Made by a program: the position numbers and the translations under genes. Below are positions 1 to 8,536 of a DNA stretch of 64,000 nt, piece by piece (positions within the stretch are counted from its first letter, which is position 1; each line of letters starts with the position of its first letter). Under the pieces are notes generated by a model that saw nothing but the letters and a program-made list of their open reading frames with translations, searched no databases and was not told the DNA's origin. The stretch spans positions 1,993,501-2,057,500 of the forward strand of contig NZ_CP107921.1 in the NCBI RefSeq assembly GCF_036014215.1, written 5' to 3'. The DNA comes from Streptomyces sp. NBC_00440. Lineage in GTDB: Bacteria; Actinomycetota; Actinomycetes; Streptomycetales; Streptomycetaceae.

Positions 1-1061
1 TGACCGCACGGCTTGCCGACATCGCAACTCAGGCGGGGGTCAGCGAAGCGACGGTGAGCCGGGTCCTCAACGGCAAGCCCGGGGTAGCGGCGGCCACCCG
101 CGAGTCCGTACTCGCCGCACTCGACGTACTCGGCTACGAACGTCCGGTACGGCTGCGGCGGCGGAGCGCCGGTCTGGTCGGTCTGATCACGCCCGAGCTG
201 GAGAACCCGATCTTCCCGGCGCTGGCCCAGGTCATCGGCCAGGCCCTGACCCGGCAGGGGTATACGCCGGTCCTGGCCACCCAGACACCGGGCGGCTCCA
301 CCGAGGACGAGCTCACCGAGATGCTGGTGGAGCGCGGGGTCGCGGGCATCATCTTCGTCTCGGGACTGCACGCGGACACCACGGCGGACATGCGGCGCTA
401 CGAGCAGCTGCGCGCCCAGGGTGTGCCGTACGTCCTGGTCAACGGCTTCTCGGCGAAGGTGCAGGCGCCCTTCATCTCGCCCGACGACCGCGCGGCGATG
501 CGGCTGGCCGTCACCCACCTCGCGTCGCTCGGCCACACCCGGATCGGGCTGGCGCTCGGACCGCGGCGCTTCGTGCCCGTACTGCGCAAGACAGAGGGCT
601 TCCAGGCCGAGATGCGGGCCAGGTTCGGGCTGTCGGCGGCCGAGAGCGGGAAGCTGATCCAGCACTCGCTGTTCACGCTGGAGGGCGGCCAGGCGGCCGC
701 GTCCGAGCTCATCGCGTCGGGCTGTACGGCGGTGGTCTGCGCCAGCGACATGATGGCACTCGGTGCCATCAGGGCCGCCCGCCAGCTGGGGTTCGACGTT
801 CCGCGCGACATCTCGGTGGTCGGCTTCGACGACTCCCCGCTCATAGCGTTCACGGACCCGCCGATGACCACCATCAGGCAGCCGGTCACCGCCATGGGCC
901 AGGCAGCTGTCCGGACCCTGCTCGAAGAGGTCGGCGGCACCCCTGCACCGCACAGCGAATTCGTCTTTATGACCGAGTTGGTAGTCCGTGGTTCCACCGC
1001 GGCCGCGCCGGGATCCGCGTCGGGCCCGGTATCCCGGGGCGAGGACGTCAACAAGGCGTAG
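1..1061 (+). CDS. malR: LacI-family maltose repressor MalR/Reg1, start codon cut by window edge
   Basis: LacI/GalR-family DNA-binding repressor, closely resembling the MalR/Reg1 proteins of Streptomyces, which repress the maltose/maltodextrin ABC transporter genes and affect amylase and chitinase genes. The helix-turn-helix is at the extreme N terminus (LADIATQAGVSEATVSRVL), followed by a periplasmic-binding-protein-like effector domain to about residue 330. The window opens with TG, so only the first base of the start codon is missing and the protein is about 353 aa, a normal length. Its targets would lie outside the window, upstream. The glnE neighbourhood matches what I recall for malR in S. 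coelicolor. The family call is certain; the exact orthology is inferred from sequence memory. Confidence 0.88.
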   Translation, partial: TARLADIATQAGVSEATVSRVLNGKPGVAAATRESVLAALDVLGYERPVRLRRRSAGLVGLITPELENPIFPALAQVIGQALTRQGYTPVLATQTPGGSTEDELTEMLVERGVAGIIFVSGLHADTTADMRRYEQLRAQGVPYVLVNGFSAKVQAPFISPDDRAAMRLAVTHLASLGHTRIGLALGPRRFVPVLRKTEGFQAEMRARFGLSAAESGKLIQHSLFTLEGGQAAASELIASGCTAVVCASDMMALGAIRAARQLGFDVPRDISVVGFDDSPLIAFTDPPMTTIRQPVTAMGQAAVRTLLEEVGGTPAPHSEFVFMTELVVRGSTAAAPGSASGPVSRGEDVNKA

Positions 1062-1129
1062 CGGGTGCGGACGCGTCCCTCCCGAGGGATGATCTGTGGG
1101 AAGCCGAGTTTCTGGCAGACTCTTCCCCT

Positions 1130-2044
1130 ATGGGTGAAACGACTGTGAAGACACTGGACGGCCATTCGGCCACCGCGTCACCCGTCGTGGCCAAGGAGCC
1201 TCACATCTCATTCATCGGGCGTCTGCGTACGCCCCGCCGCCCCCGTATCTGGTTCGAAGTACTGCTGATCGCGGTGAGTTACTGGGGTTACTCCCTGATC
1301 CGCAACGCGGTACCGGAGCAGAAGGCGGAGGCGCTGCGCAACGCGGACTGGATCTGGCACGCCGAGCACTTTCTCGGTATTTCGGTCGAGCAGCACATCA
1401 ACCACGCCATAAATTCGGTGACATGGTTGATCGTCGCGATGAACTACTACTACGCGACACTGCACTTCATCATGACCATCAGCGTCCTGGTCTGGCTGTT
1501 CCACTTCCATCCGGGGCGCTACGCGGCGGCCCGTCTGGCGCTCTTCGCGACGACCGCGGTGGCGCTGGCCGGCTACTACCTGTACCCACTGGCACCGCCG
1601 CGTCTGATGAACAACAACCACTTCATCGACACGGTGCTGGTGCACCACACCTGGGGTTCGATGGCCTCGGGCAACCTCAAGAACATGTCGAACCAGTACG
1701 CCGCGATGCCCTCGATGCACATCGGCTGGTCCCTCTGGTGCGGCCTGATCATCTTCGCCCTGGCCCGTGCCCCCTGGGTCCGGATCCTGGGCCTGGTGTA
1801 CCCGGCCCTGACCCTCCTGGTGATCGTCTCGACGGCGAACCACTTCTGGCTGGACGCGGTGGGCGGCGTACTCTGCCTGGCTTTCGGCACCGGCCTCTCG
1901 TACGCCTGGTACGGAGCACTGCCGCACCGGCTGCCACGGGTCCCGGAGAAGGTCAGAGCCAGCGGCAAGGGCGGTACCTTCACCCAGGGCATCCACGGCA
2001 CGCTGAAGCCGGTACCGGCCAAATCGGTCCCGTCGGACCGCTGA
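1130..2044 (+). CDS. PAP2-superfamily integral membrane phosphatase
   Basis: A 304-aa polytopic membrane protein with about six hydrophobic helices. The PAP2 (phosphatidic acid phosphatase type 2/inositolphosphotransferase-like) signature is present: AAMPSMHIGWS carries the catalytic histidine, and STANHFWLDAVGG carries the second histidine and the acidic residue that activates it. It probably dephosphorylates a lipid phosphate or transfers an inositol-phosphate group on the membrane; the substrate cannot be told from sequence. The ATG start lies 69 nt after the malR stop with no strong Shine-Dalgarno. Its 3' end converges on glnE with only 16 nt between the stops. Confidence 0.85.
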   Translation: MGETTVKTLDGHSATASPVVAKEPHISFIGRLRTPRRPRIWFEVLLIAVSYWGYSLIRNAVPEQKAEALRNADWIWHAEHFLGISVEQHINHAINSVTWLIVAMNYYYATLHFIMTISVLVWLFHFHPGRYAAARLALFATTAVALAGYYLYPLAPPRLMNNNHFIDTVLVHHTWGSMASGNLKNMSNQYAAMPSMHIGWSLWCGLIIFALARAPWVRILGLVYPALTLLVIVSTANHFWLDAVGGVLCLAFGTGLSYAWYGALPHRLPRVPEKVRASGKGGTFTQGIHGTLKPVPAKSVPSDR

Positions 2045-2060
2045 GGCGCCCCCTGCGCAC

Positions 2061-5000
2061 CTACGCCCCGTAGAACCGCTCCTCCATCACCCCGCGGGCC
2101 CGCCTCGTCGCGCGCCGGTAGTCGTCCAGCATGTCCCCCACGTGCCCCGTCTCGTACCCCAGGTACCGCGCCATCGCGGCCAGCTCCCGCCCGTCCGAGG
2201 GAAACGTGTCACCGGCCCTCCCCCGCACCAGCATCACCGCGTTGCGCACCCGCGACGCCAGCACCCACGCCTCGTCCAGCGTCTGCGCGTCCTCCGTGGA
2301 GATCAGGTCCGCGGCGTGCGCGGCGGAGAGCGCGGTCCGGGTGCGGGTGGTCCGCAGCCCCGGCACCTCCCAGCCGTGCTGCATCTGCAGCAGCTGCACG
2401 GTCCACTCCACGTCGCTGAGCCCGCCCCGGCCCAGCTTCGCGTGGAGCGTCGGGTCGGCGCCGCGCGGCATCCGCTCGGACTCCATCCGCGCCTTGAGAC
2501 GGCGGATCTCGCGTACGGCGTCGTCCCCGAGCCCCTCGACGGGATAGCGCAGCGGGTCGACGAGCTCGATGAAGCCGCGGCCCAGCTCCGCGTCGCCGGC
2601 CATCGGCTCGGCGCGCAGCAGCGCCTGGCTCTCCCAGACGCGCGACCAGCGCCGGTAGTACGCGGCGTAGGAGGCCAGTGTCCGCACCGTCGGGCCGCTC
2701 TTGCCCTCGGGGCGCAGGTCCGCGTCGATCACCAGTGGCGGGTCGGCGGTCGGCAGCTGGAGGAGCCTGCGCATCTCGGCGACGACGGCGTTCGCGGCGC
2801 GGGCCGCCTCCTGGTCGTCCACGCCGTCCCGCGGCGCGTGCAGGAAGAGCACGTCGGCGTCCGAGCCGTAGCTCAGCTCGTGGCCGCCGAAGCGGCCCAT
2901 GCCGATGACCGCGAACCGGGTGGGCAGGGTGTCGCCCCACTGCGCCCGTACGGCGGCCCGCAGCGCGCCCGCGATGGTGGCGGCGTTCAGATCGGTGACG
3001 GCGTTGCCGACCCGGTCGACCAGCGCCCCGGGATCGGATTCCGCGGGGTTCTCCTCGGTGCCGTACGAGCTGATCAGGTCGGCAGCCGCGGTACGGAACA
3101 GTTCGCGGCGGCGCACTCCGCGCGCGGACGCGACAGCGCCTTCGGGGGTCTCGGCGCGGCCGACGGCCGCCAGCACCTCCTGCTCCAGGATCTCGCGAGG
3201 GCGCGGTTCGAGCCCGCCGCGCGCACCGAGCAGCGCGACCGCCTCCGGGGCCCGCAGCAGCAGGTCGGGGGCGAGCCGGCCAGCGGAGAGGACCCGGGCG
3301 AGATTCTCGGCGGCGGCGCCCTCGTCCCGCAGCAGCCGCAGGTACCAGGGGGTCTTGCCCAGCGCGTCGGAGACCTTGCGGAAGCCGAGCAGCCCGGCGT
3401 CCGGGTCGGCGGAGTCCGCGAACCAGCCGAGCAGCACGGGCAGCAGGGTGCGCTGGATGGCGGCCTTCCTGGAGACCCCGGAGGAGAGCGCCTCCAGATG
3501 CCGCAGGGCGCCGGCCGGGTCCGCGTAGCCGAGCGCTTCGAGGCGCTGGCCCGCCGCCCTGGGGCTGAGCCGGATCTCGCCGGGCGCCAGCTGTGCGACG
3601 GCGTCCAGGAGAGGCCGGTAGAAGAGCTTCTCGTGCAGCCGCCTGACGACCGCCGCATGGCGCTTCCACTGCCTGGTGAGTTCGGCGACAGGTTCGGTGC
3701 GCAGTCCCAGCGAGCGCCCGAGCCTGCGCAGGTCCGCCGGGTCCTCCGGCACCAGGTGGGTGCGCCGGAGGCGGTACAGCTGGATCCGGTGCTCCATGGC
3801 CCGCAGGAAGCGGTAGGCCGCGTCGAGCTGCGCCGCGTCGGTCCTGCCCACGTAGCCGCCGGCTGCCAGGGCCGCGAGGGCGTCCAGGGTGTTGCCGCTG
3901 CGCAGGGTCGCGTCGTTGCGGCCGTGCACGAGCTGGAGCAGCTGGACGGCGAACTCCACGTCCCGCAGCCCGCCGGGCCCGAGTTTCAGTTCGCGGTCGA
4001 CGAGGTCCGGGGGGATGTTGTCGATGACCCGGCGGCGCATCTTCTGGGCGTCGGCGACGAAGTTCTCCCGCTCGGACGCCTGCCACACCAGGGGCCCGAC
4101 CGCTTCGGTGTACTCCACACCGAGCGCGGCGTCGCCCGCGACCGCGCGGGCCTTGAGGAGCGCCTGGAACTCCCAGGTCTTGGCCCAGCGGTCGTAGTAC
4201 GCGAGATGGCTGGAGAGCGTACGGACCAGCGGTCCGTTGCGCCCCTCGGGCCGCAGGTTCGCGTCGACGGGCCAGATGGTGCCCTCGATGTTGGTGTCGG
4301 AGCAGATCCGCATGAGGTGTGCGGCGAGCCGGGTGGCGGCCTGCATCGCCCCGGCCTCGTCGGCGCTCTCGCCGATGCCGGTGGGCTCGATGGGCTCCGC
4401 GACGAAGATGACGTCCACGTCGGACACGTAGTTGAGCTCGTGCCCGCCGCACTTGCCCATCGCGACGACCGCGAGGCGGCAGAGCGCGGCGTCCTCGGGG
4501 GCCGCGGCCGATGCGATGGCGAGGGCGGCGCGCAGGGTGGCGGTTGCCAGGTCGGCCAGTTCGGCGGCGGCCTCCCGCACGTCGGTCGTGCCGCAGACGT
4601 CCCGGGCCGCGATGGCCAGCAGACACCGCCGGTAGGCGATCCGCAGCTCCACCGCGTCGGTCGCCCCGGCGAGCCCTTCCTCGAACTCGGGAACGCCGGG
4701 ATGCAGATCGGCCGTCTCGTACGTGACGAGGGCGTGCCAGTCGTGCGGGTGCCGCGCCAGGTGGTCGCCGAGCGCCTCGGACGCGCCGAGCACCCCGAGC
4801 AGCCGGTCGCGCAGCGGCTTGGCCGCGATCAGTGTGTCCAGCAGCGTCTGCCGCTCGTCGGGCTGCTGGGACTCGGCCATGCGGACCAGCCCGAGCAGGG
4901 CGAGATCCGGGTCGGCGGTGGCACCGAGCGCGTCGAGCAGGACGGAGTCATCGCGTACGGAGGCCAGCTCGGGGGCGTCGAGCAGCCGCTCGGCCGCCGC

Positions 5001-5066
5001 CGGGTCGGTGAAACCGTGCCGGAGCAGCCGGGTGAACGTACTGCCTCTGCGTCCCGGCACGCTCAT
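2061..5066 (-). CDS. glnE: Bifunctional glutamine synthetase adenylyltransferase/deadenylylase
   Basis: GlnE adenylylates glutamine synthetase I (inactivating it) and removes the AMP again, tying nitrogen assimilation to glutamine status. The 1001-aa protein has the expected duplicated layout. The N-terminal nucleotidyltransferase domain (deadenylylation) has MGKCGGHELNYVSDVDV near residue 200; the C-terminal one (adenylylation) has GMGRFGGHELSYGSDADV near residue 720. Each is followed by a helical GlnD-like domain. I chose the ATG at 5066 because it follows a GAGAGGCGG-type ribosome site and because MSVPGRRGSTF matches the known Streptomyces N terminus. The reading frame stays open further upstream, but that extension looks unrelated. 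Confidence 0.96.
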   Translation of the reverse strand: MSVPGRRGSTFTRLLRHGFTDPAAAERLLDAPELASVRDDSVLLDALGATADPDLALLGLVRMAESQQPDERQTLLDTLIAAKPLRDRLLGVLGASEALGDHLARHPHDWHALVTYETADLHPGVPEFEEGLAGATDAVELRIAYRRCLLAIAARDVCGTTDVREAAAELADLATATLRAALAIASAAAPEDAALCRLAVVAMGKCGGHELNYVSDVDVIFVAEPIEPTGIGESADEAGAMQAATRLAAHLMRICSDTNIEGTIWPVDANLRPEGRNGPLVRTLSSHLAYYDRWAKTWEFQALLKARAVAGDAALGVEYTEAVGPLVWQASERENFVADAQKMRRRVIDNIPPDLVDRELKLGPGGLRDVEFAVQLLQLVHGRNDATLRSGNTLDALAALAAGGYVGRTDAAQLDAAYRFLRAMEHRIQLYRLRRTHLVPEDPADLRRLGRSLGLRTEPVAELTRQWKRHAAVVRRLHEKLFYRPLLDAVAQLAPGEIRLSPRAAGQRLEALGYADPAGALRHLEALSSGVSRKAAIQRTLLPVLLGWFADSADPDAGLLGFRKVSDALGKTPWYLRLLRDEGAAAENLARVLSAGRLAPDLLLRAPEAVALLGARGGLEPRPREILEQEVLAAVGRAETPEGAVASARGVRRRELFRTAAADLISSYGTEENPAESDPGALVDRVGNAVTDLNAATIAGALRAAVRAQWGDTLPTRFAVIGMGRFGGHELSYGSDADVLFLHAPRDGVDDQEAARAANAVVAEMRRLLQLPTADPPLVIDADLRPEGKSGPTVRTLASYAAYYRRWSRVWESQALLRAEPMAGDAELGRGFIELVDPLRYPVEGLGDDAVREIRRLKARMESERMPRGADPTLHAKLGRGGLSDVEWTVQLLQMQHGWEVPGLRTTRTRTALSAAHAADLISTEDAQTLDEAWVLASRVRNAVMLVRGRAGDTFPSDGRELAAMARYLGYETGHVGDMLDDYRRATRRARGVMEERFYGA

Positions 5067-5270
5067 GCTGCCGCCTCTCGTCACGTGGCACCCGGCTGGC
5101 CGGAACACCGGTTGATCGAAGTCCGGTTCCGAGCGTAGTCGCAGCGGGCTGCGGTGGCGTTGCCGCATCGCACTGCGGGGGTCGGCCGGGTCCCCGGGGA
5201 CCCGGCCGACGGCGGGTGCCGCTTGTGCCGCGGGTGGCGTTTGTGCCGTGGCAGACGGTCGGAGGCCCGG

Positions 5271-6026
5271 CTACTGCCCGATGCCGTTCTCCTCCGTCGC
5301 CCCGGAGGCGTCCAGGGTCACCTTGGCGATGGACTGGCAGGTGTCGCTGAGGCTGGAGGAGTTGTAAGTGCCCTTGCCCGCACTGGTGGTGGGAATGCCG
5401 AACAGCAGCTTGGAGTACTTGGCGTCGGCGCAGACGGTGGCGGGGTTGTTCCAGTCGAAGTACTCGGTCCAGCTGTCGAAGCTGGATCCGGCCATCGGAT
5501 GGTCGCCGTCGATCTTGATGTTCCCGAGGACCGTGGTGGTGCCCGCGGTCCTGTCGACGATGGAGTACTTCCAGTACGAGCCGGACTGCTGCGCCGCCTC
5601 CATCGCGTACTGGTGCCCTTCGACGGGCCGCTGGTCGAGCCGGCAGGTCTTGCCGGTGCCGCCCTCGTCGAAGTCCTGGCAGTAGGTTCCGGAGCCGCCC
5701 GCGGTGGCCTCCGTACCGTTCCAGATCGAGACGAGGAACATCCCGCCGCCGTCCTGGTGGGTCTGGAACCCCATGTACCCAGAAGCCCCGCTGCCGGCGA
5801 AGTTGAACTGGGTCGACCAGTAGGCGTTGTAGTTGCCGGGCGAGTGCTGGAGCGTCATCGGGATGGAGACCGATGTGACGTCGGAGGGTGCGCTCCAGTA
5901 GGCGTACGTACCGGGGGTCTGCCCGGTGTCGGCGGCCTGTACGGGGGCCGCTGGCCCCATGAGCAGCACGGCGGCGCCCGCCGCCGTGGCCAGTGTTCCG
6001 GTGGTGAGCAGGTGCCGCATCCGCAT
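5271..6026 (-). CDS. Secreted protein of unknown function, DUF3472-like
   Basis: A 251-aa exported protein. The start at 6026 has a good ribosome site (AGGAG, 6 nt before ATG) and gives a classical signal peptide: MRMRHLL, a hydrophobic run, then an Ala-X-Ala cleavage region near residue 32. The mature part is rich in aromatic residues and beta-type sequence (TYAYWSAP, GYMGFQTH, WTEYFDWNN) and contains paired cysteines that could form disulfides. The pattern is reminiscent of DUF3472 proteins, beta-sandwich proteins sometimes linked to carbohydrate binding, but I am not sure of the family. The gene stands alone between glnE and the PstS-like remnant. Confidence 0.7.
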   Translation of the reverse strand: MRMRHLLTTGTLATAAGAAVLLMGPAAPVQAADTGQTPGTYAYWSAPSDVTSVSIPMTLQHSPGNYNAYWSTQFNFAGSGASGYMGFQTHQDGGGMFLVSIWNGTEATAGGSGTYCQDFDEGGTGKTCRLDQRPVEGHQYAMEAAQQSGSYWKYSIVDRTAGTTTVLGNIKIDGDHPMAGSSFDSWTEYFDWNNPATVCADAKYSKLLFGIPTTSAGKGTYNSSSLSDTCQSIAKVTLDASGATEENGIGQ

Positions 6027-6231
6027 GTGTGTCTCCTGTGTGGGGGTGGAGTTCACTGCTGGCGTTGTGCAGCCTGGTGAGTGGTTCTGTTCACCGAGGG
6101 CTTTGGACAAGCACGTTCACGCACCAACTGACGCTTCGTCAACGGCTGGTGACGAAAAGACAAGTGCTGCCCTGCCAAAGTCCAAGAGCCACTTCGCCGG
6201 GCCCGGCCACACCGGGAATCGGCGGACGGCG

Positions 6232-6857
6232 TCAGGGCGCGGTGTTCAGTGCCCGGAGGCTGGCTGTCGCCTGGCCGGAGCGCAGCGGAAGGAAGACCTG
6301 CTGTCCGGCCACCACGTGCTGCCCCTGCTTGCTGAGGATGAAACGGATCAGCTCCTCCATCACCGGGTCCAGCTGCTTCCCGGGCCGCTTGTTGACGTTG
6401 AAGTACGTAACCCTGCTCAGCGGGTAGGCGGCCGAGGCGACGTTCTCGTACGTGGGGGCGTAGGCGGCGTCACCGACGTGATCGCTGAGCGAGAGGACCT
6501 TGACGCCCTGGTCGACGCAGGCCATGCCGGTGTACCCGATGGCGTAGGGATCGTCGTGGACGTCCTTGGCCAGGTTGAAGACCGTCTTCTCCCAGTGCAC
6601 GTTCGGGTCCGCGGGCGTACTGCCGTCAGCCGCGCCCGGCCTCCACTCACCGCGCTTGCCGTTGTGGTCGAGCACCCTCTGGCGTGCGAACTCCTCGAAT
6701 CCGTTCCACGGCTGAAGCCCGACGATATGGATCGGCTTGTCGGCCCAGTCACCGGTCACGCCCAGATCCCCCCATGTCCTGGCCGCCTTGCCGCCGCGGT
6801 TGCGGGTGGTGGAGAGCGCGGCGTCGAGCTGGTCGAGGGAGAGCTTGTCGATCCCGC
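6232..6857 (-). pseudogene. PstS-like phosphate-binding protein, 5' part missing
   Basis: About 208 residues of the C-terminal half of a PstS-type phosphate-binding protein of the PBP-like family, reading from GIDKLSLDQLDAALSTTRNR to a normal stop. Recognisable segments are TWGDLGVTGDWADKPI, DPYAIGYTGMACVDQGV and FILSKQGQHVVAGQQ. A complete protein would need roughly 150 more N-terminal residues, including a signal peptide. Instead, homology stops near 6857 and the DNA continues as an unrelated plus-strand coding remnant (6858-7142). No start codon or ribosome site in a sensible place restores a secreted protein, so I treat it as a truncated pseudogene. Confidence 0.72.
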
Positions 6858-7142
6858 GAGGAGATCCGAAAACTTCGCACGGAACGCGACCAGCTCCAGC
6901 GCAACGCACGCCTCCACCTCGGCCACCAACTCGACCAGATCGGCGCCGCCGATCTCACCACCAGAGTCTATGAACTCAACCATTCCAAAGTTGAGTTGGA
7001 AGCACTCCTCGCCACCAAGACCGTCGAGGCCAACGGCCTCGCCCACCGCGTGACCGAGCTCGAAGACGAGCTCACCGCCGCCCGCACCAGCCTCCGTCAG
7101 ATGATCAAAAACCAGAGCAAAGGGGCCACGTCGTCCACATGA
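6858..7142 (+). mobile_element. 3' fragment of a coiled-coil protein, probably a transposon accessory gene
   Basis: The plus strand stays open from about 6858 to a TGA at 7140-7142 and encodes a charged coiled coil (EEIRKLRTERDQLQRNARL ... HRVTELEDELTAARTSL). Such C-terminal coiled coils are seen in small accessory proteins (DUF6262/TnpC-like) of Tn554-type recombinase transposons, and I think it is the tail of one. No start codon belongs to it, because its 5' side is the broken PstS-like gene. The abrupt join at about 6857, with each partner lacking its 5' end, is what an insertion followed by deletion would leave. The family assignment is tentative; that it is a gene fragment is better supported. 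Confidence 0.5.
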
Positions 7143-7267
7143 CTACCCGGCAGCCTTCACCTGCCCGGACAGAATCACCCCTGGCAGATGGGAAAACGGG
7201 TCGCCTGCCCGCGCACCGATCAGGCACTGTCCCCGGCAGAAGGGCGCTTGGGGAGTGCGGGCGACCG

Positions 7268-7350
7268 ATGCGCCTGTCGAAATCCGAGGCTGATCTGTAT
7301 GGGCCGATCCGCCGCGACCACCGCGCCAGGATGTCGGCTCTCACCGGCCG
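7268..7350 (+). mobile_element. Possible N-terminal scrap of an IS21-type transposase
   Basis: From an ATG at 7268 the plus strand reads MRLSKSEADLYGPIRRDHRA before similarity stops. This resembles the first residues of IS21-family IstA transposases (LSK-x-ELYE-x-IRRDHR, just before the helix-turn-helix). Only about 25 residues survive and there are no terminal repeats, so this is at most a relic. It lies between the transposon fragment ending at 7142 and the oxidoreductase gene, supporting the view that 6.86-7.35 kb is a graveyard of mobile elements. Confidence 0.3.
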
Positions 7351-7356
7351 GGTGTC

Positions 7357-8190
7357 TCAGCGGAAGATGTTGGCATTCTCCGCAACCCACTGCCGGAACG
7401 GTCTGCCCGACGAGCCGGTGACCTGTGAAACCGTGTCGCGCACCGCGAGCAACTCGTCATTGACGTCTCCGCCCGTGACGTCGAGCACTGCATCCGCTGC
7501 CTCGTGCCCGAAGACCGCGGCCATCTGAGCATGGGCCTCCTGCCGGCTGATCTCCATGAAGGGCACCTCCCGCCCGAGGGCTGCCGCGATGGCCTTGACC
7601 TGCTGCCGGGCTGTCACCGGCTCCGGACCGGTCAGGGCATACGTCCGCCCCTGGTGGCCGGGCTCGGTCAGCGCAACCCGCGCCACCGACGCGATGTCCG
7701 CGGGGTGGATCGTGGGCAGCCCGGTGTCCGCATACGGCGCGCGGACCGCCTCACGGTCGCGGATCGACGCCGCCCACATCAGAGCGTTCGAGGCGAACTG
7801 CGTCGGCCGCAGGATCGTCCAGGCCATGCCACTGTCCTTGAGTAGCCGCTCGACCGCCAGGTTCTCGCCGGCGGGGCCCAGGTGCGGATGGGTCTGGACG
7901 GTAATGGACGACACCAGCACCACGTGCTCCACACCCGCCCGACGGGCTGCCGCGAGGATGTTCGCGTCCGGGCCCACACGCGACAACAGGAACAGCGAGC
8001 GCACCCCGCCCAGAGCGGGCTTCAACGACTCCTGCACCGCGAAGTCACCCTCAATGGCCTCGACCTCTGCGGGGAACGCCGCCCGTGAGGCGTCACGGGT
8101 GAACCCTCTCAGCGGCCCCGCACCGCATGCGTGCAACTCCCCCAGCAGTGCACTTCCTATGTTTCCGGTGGCTCCGGTCACGAGGATCAT
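7357..8190 (-). CDS. NmrA-like NAD(P)-binding oxidoreductase (atypical SDR)
   Basis: A 277-aa NAD(P)-dependent protein of the NmrA/TMR (atypical short-chain dehydrogenase) group. The N terminus MILVTGATGNIGSALL is a complete glycine-rich Rossmann motif; HVVLVSSI and WTILRPTQFASN match the later conserved segments. Such proteins reduce quinones or small carbonyls or act as redox sensors; the substrate is unknown. I chose the ATG at 8190 because it begins directly at the first beta strand and is preceded by GGGAG at a reasonable distance. It is a single gene; a MerR-type promoter lies about 40 nt upstream (8230-8260), suggesting induction by a stress signal. Confidence 0.88.
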   Translation of the reverse strand: MILVTGATGNIGSALLGELHACGAGPLRGFTRDASRAAFPAEVEAIEGDFAVQESLKPALGGVRSLFLLSRVGPDANILAAARRAGVEHVVLVSSITVQTHPHLGPAGENLAVERLLKDSGMAWTILRPTQFASNALMWAASIRDREAVRAPYADTGLPTIHPADIASVARVALTEPGHQGRTYALTGPEPVTARQQVKAIAAALGREVPFMEISRQEAHAQMAAVFGHEAADAVLDVTGGDVNDELLAVRDTVSQVTGSSGRPFRQWVAENANIFR

Positions 8191-8229
8191 GAGCGCGTTC
8201 TCCCGTCGGCAGGTGAGCAACTTGAGGAC

Positions 8230-8260
8230 ACGCTAAAAGCTCAATCGCACTTCAGGTCAA
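8230..8260 (-). promoter_or_regulatory. MerR-type promoter with operator dyad in a 19-bp spacer
   Basis: Reading the minus strand, a -35 TTGACC (8260-8255) and a -10 TAGCGT (8235-8230) are separated by 19 bp, the over-long spacing typical of MerR-activated promoters. The spacer contains an imperfect dyad (CCTGAA ... TTGAGC, within 8239-8256). It drives the NmrA-like gene at 8190. No MerR-family gene is adjacent, so the regulator must act from elsewhere or has been lost. Confidence 0.5.
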
Positions 8261-8536
8261 GGAAAGCCTGCACGCTCGTCGAGCGACATCGGAACTCACT
8301 GGTATCCAGAAGCGCGCAGACCCTCCACTGGCATCCGAACTCGTCGACAAGCGACACCCGTTGAGGGCTACAGCCGAGGGGCAGCCTGGATGACGTCGTG
8401 GAGAGCGCGGAGTGCTCCTGCGACGCCGGTGACGACAACCCCCACTGACCGACACGGCCCGGTCGATTCCGTTCAGGCCCCGGTTCGTTCACGCCGGGGC
8501 CCGAACCCCGACCGGCCGCCCCTCAGGATGCCGCTC

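Noticed and set aside
2142..5138. 998-codon plus-strand open frame
   Set aside because: It is antisense to glnE, with Arg/Gly/Pro-rich low-complexity translation typical of GC-biased shadow frames; glnE itself is unmistakable.
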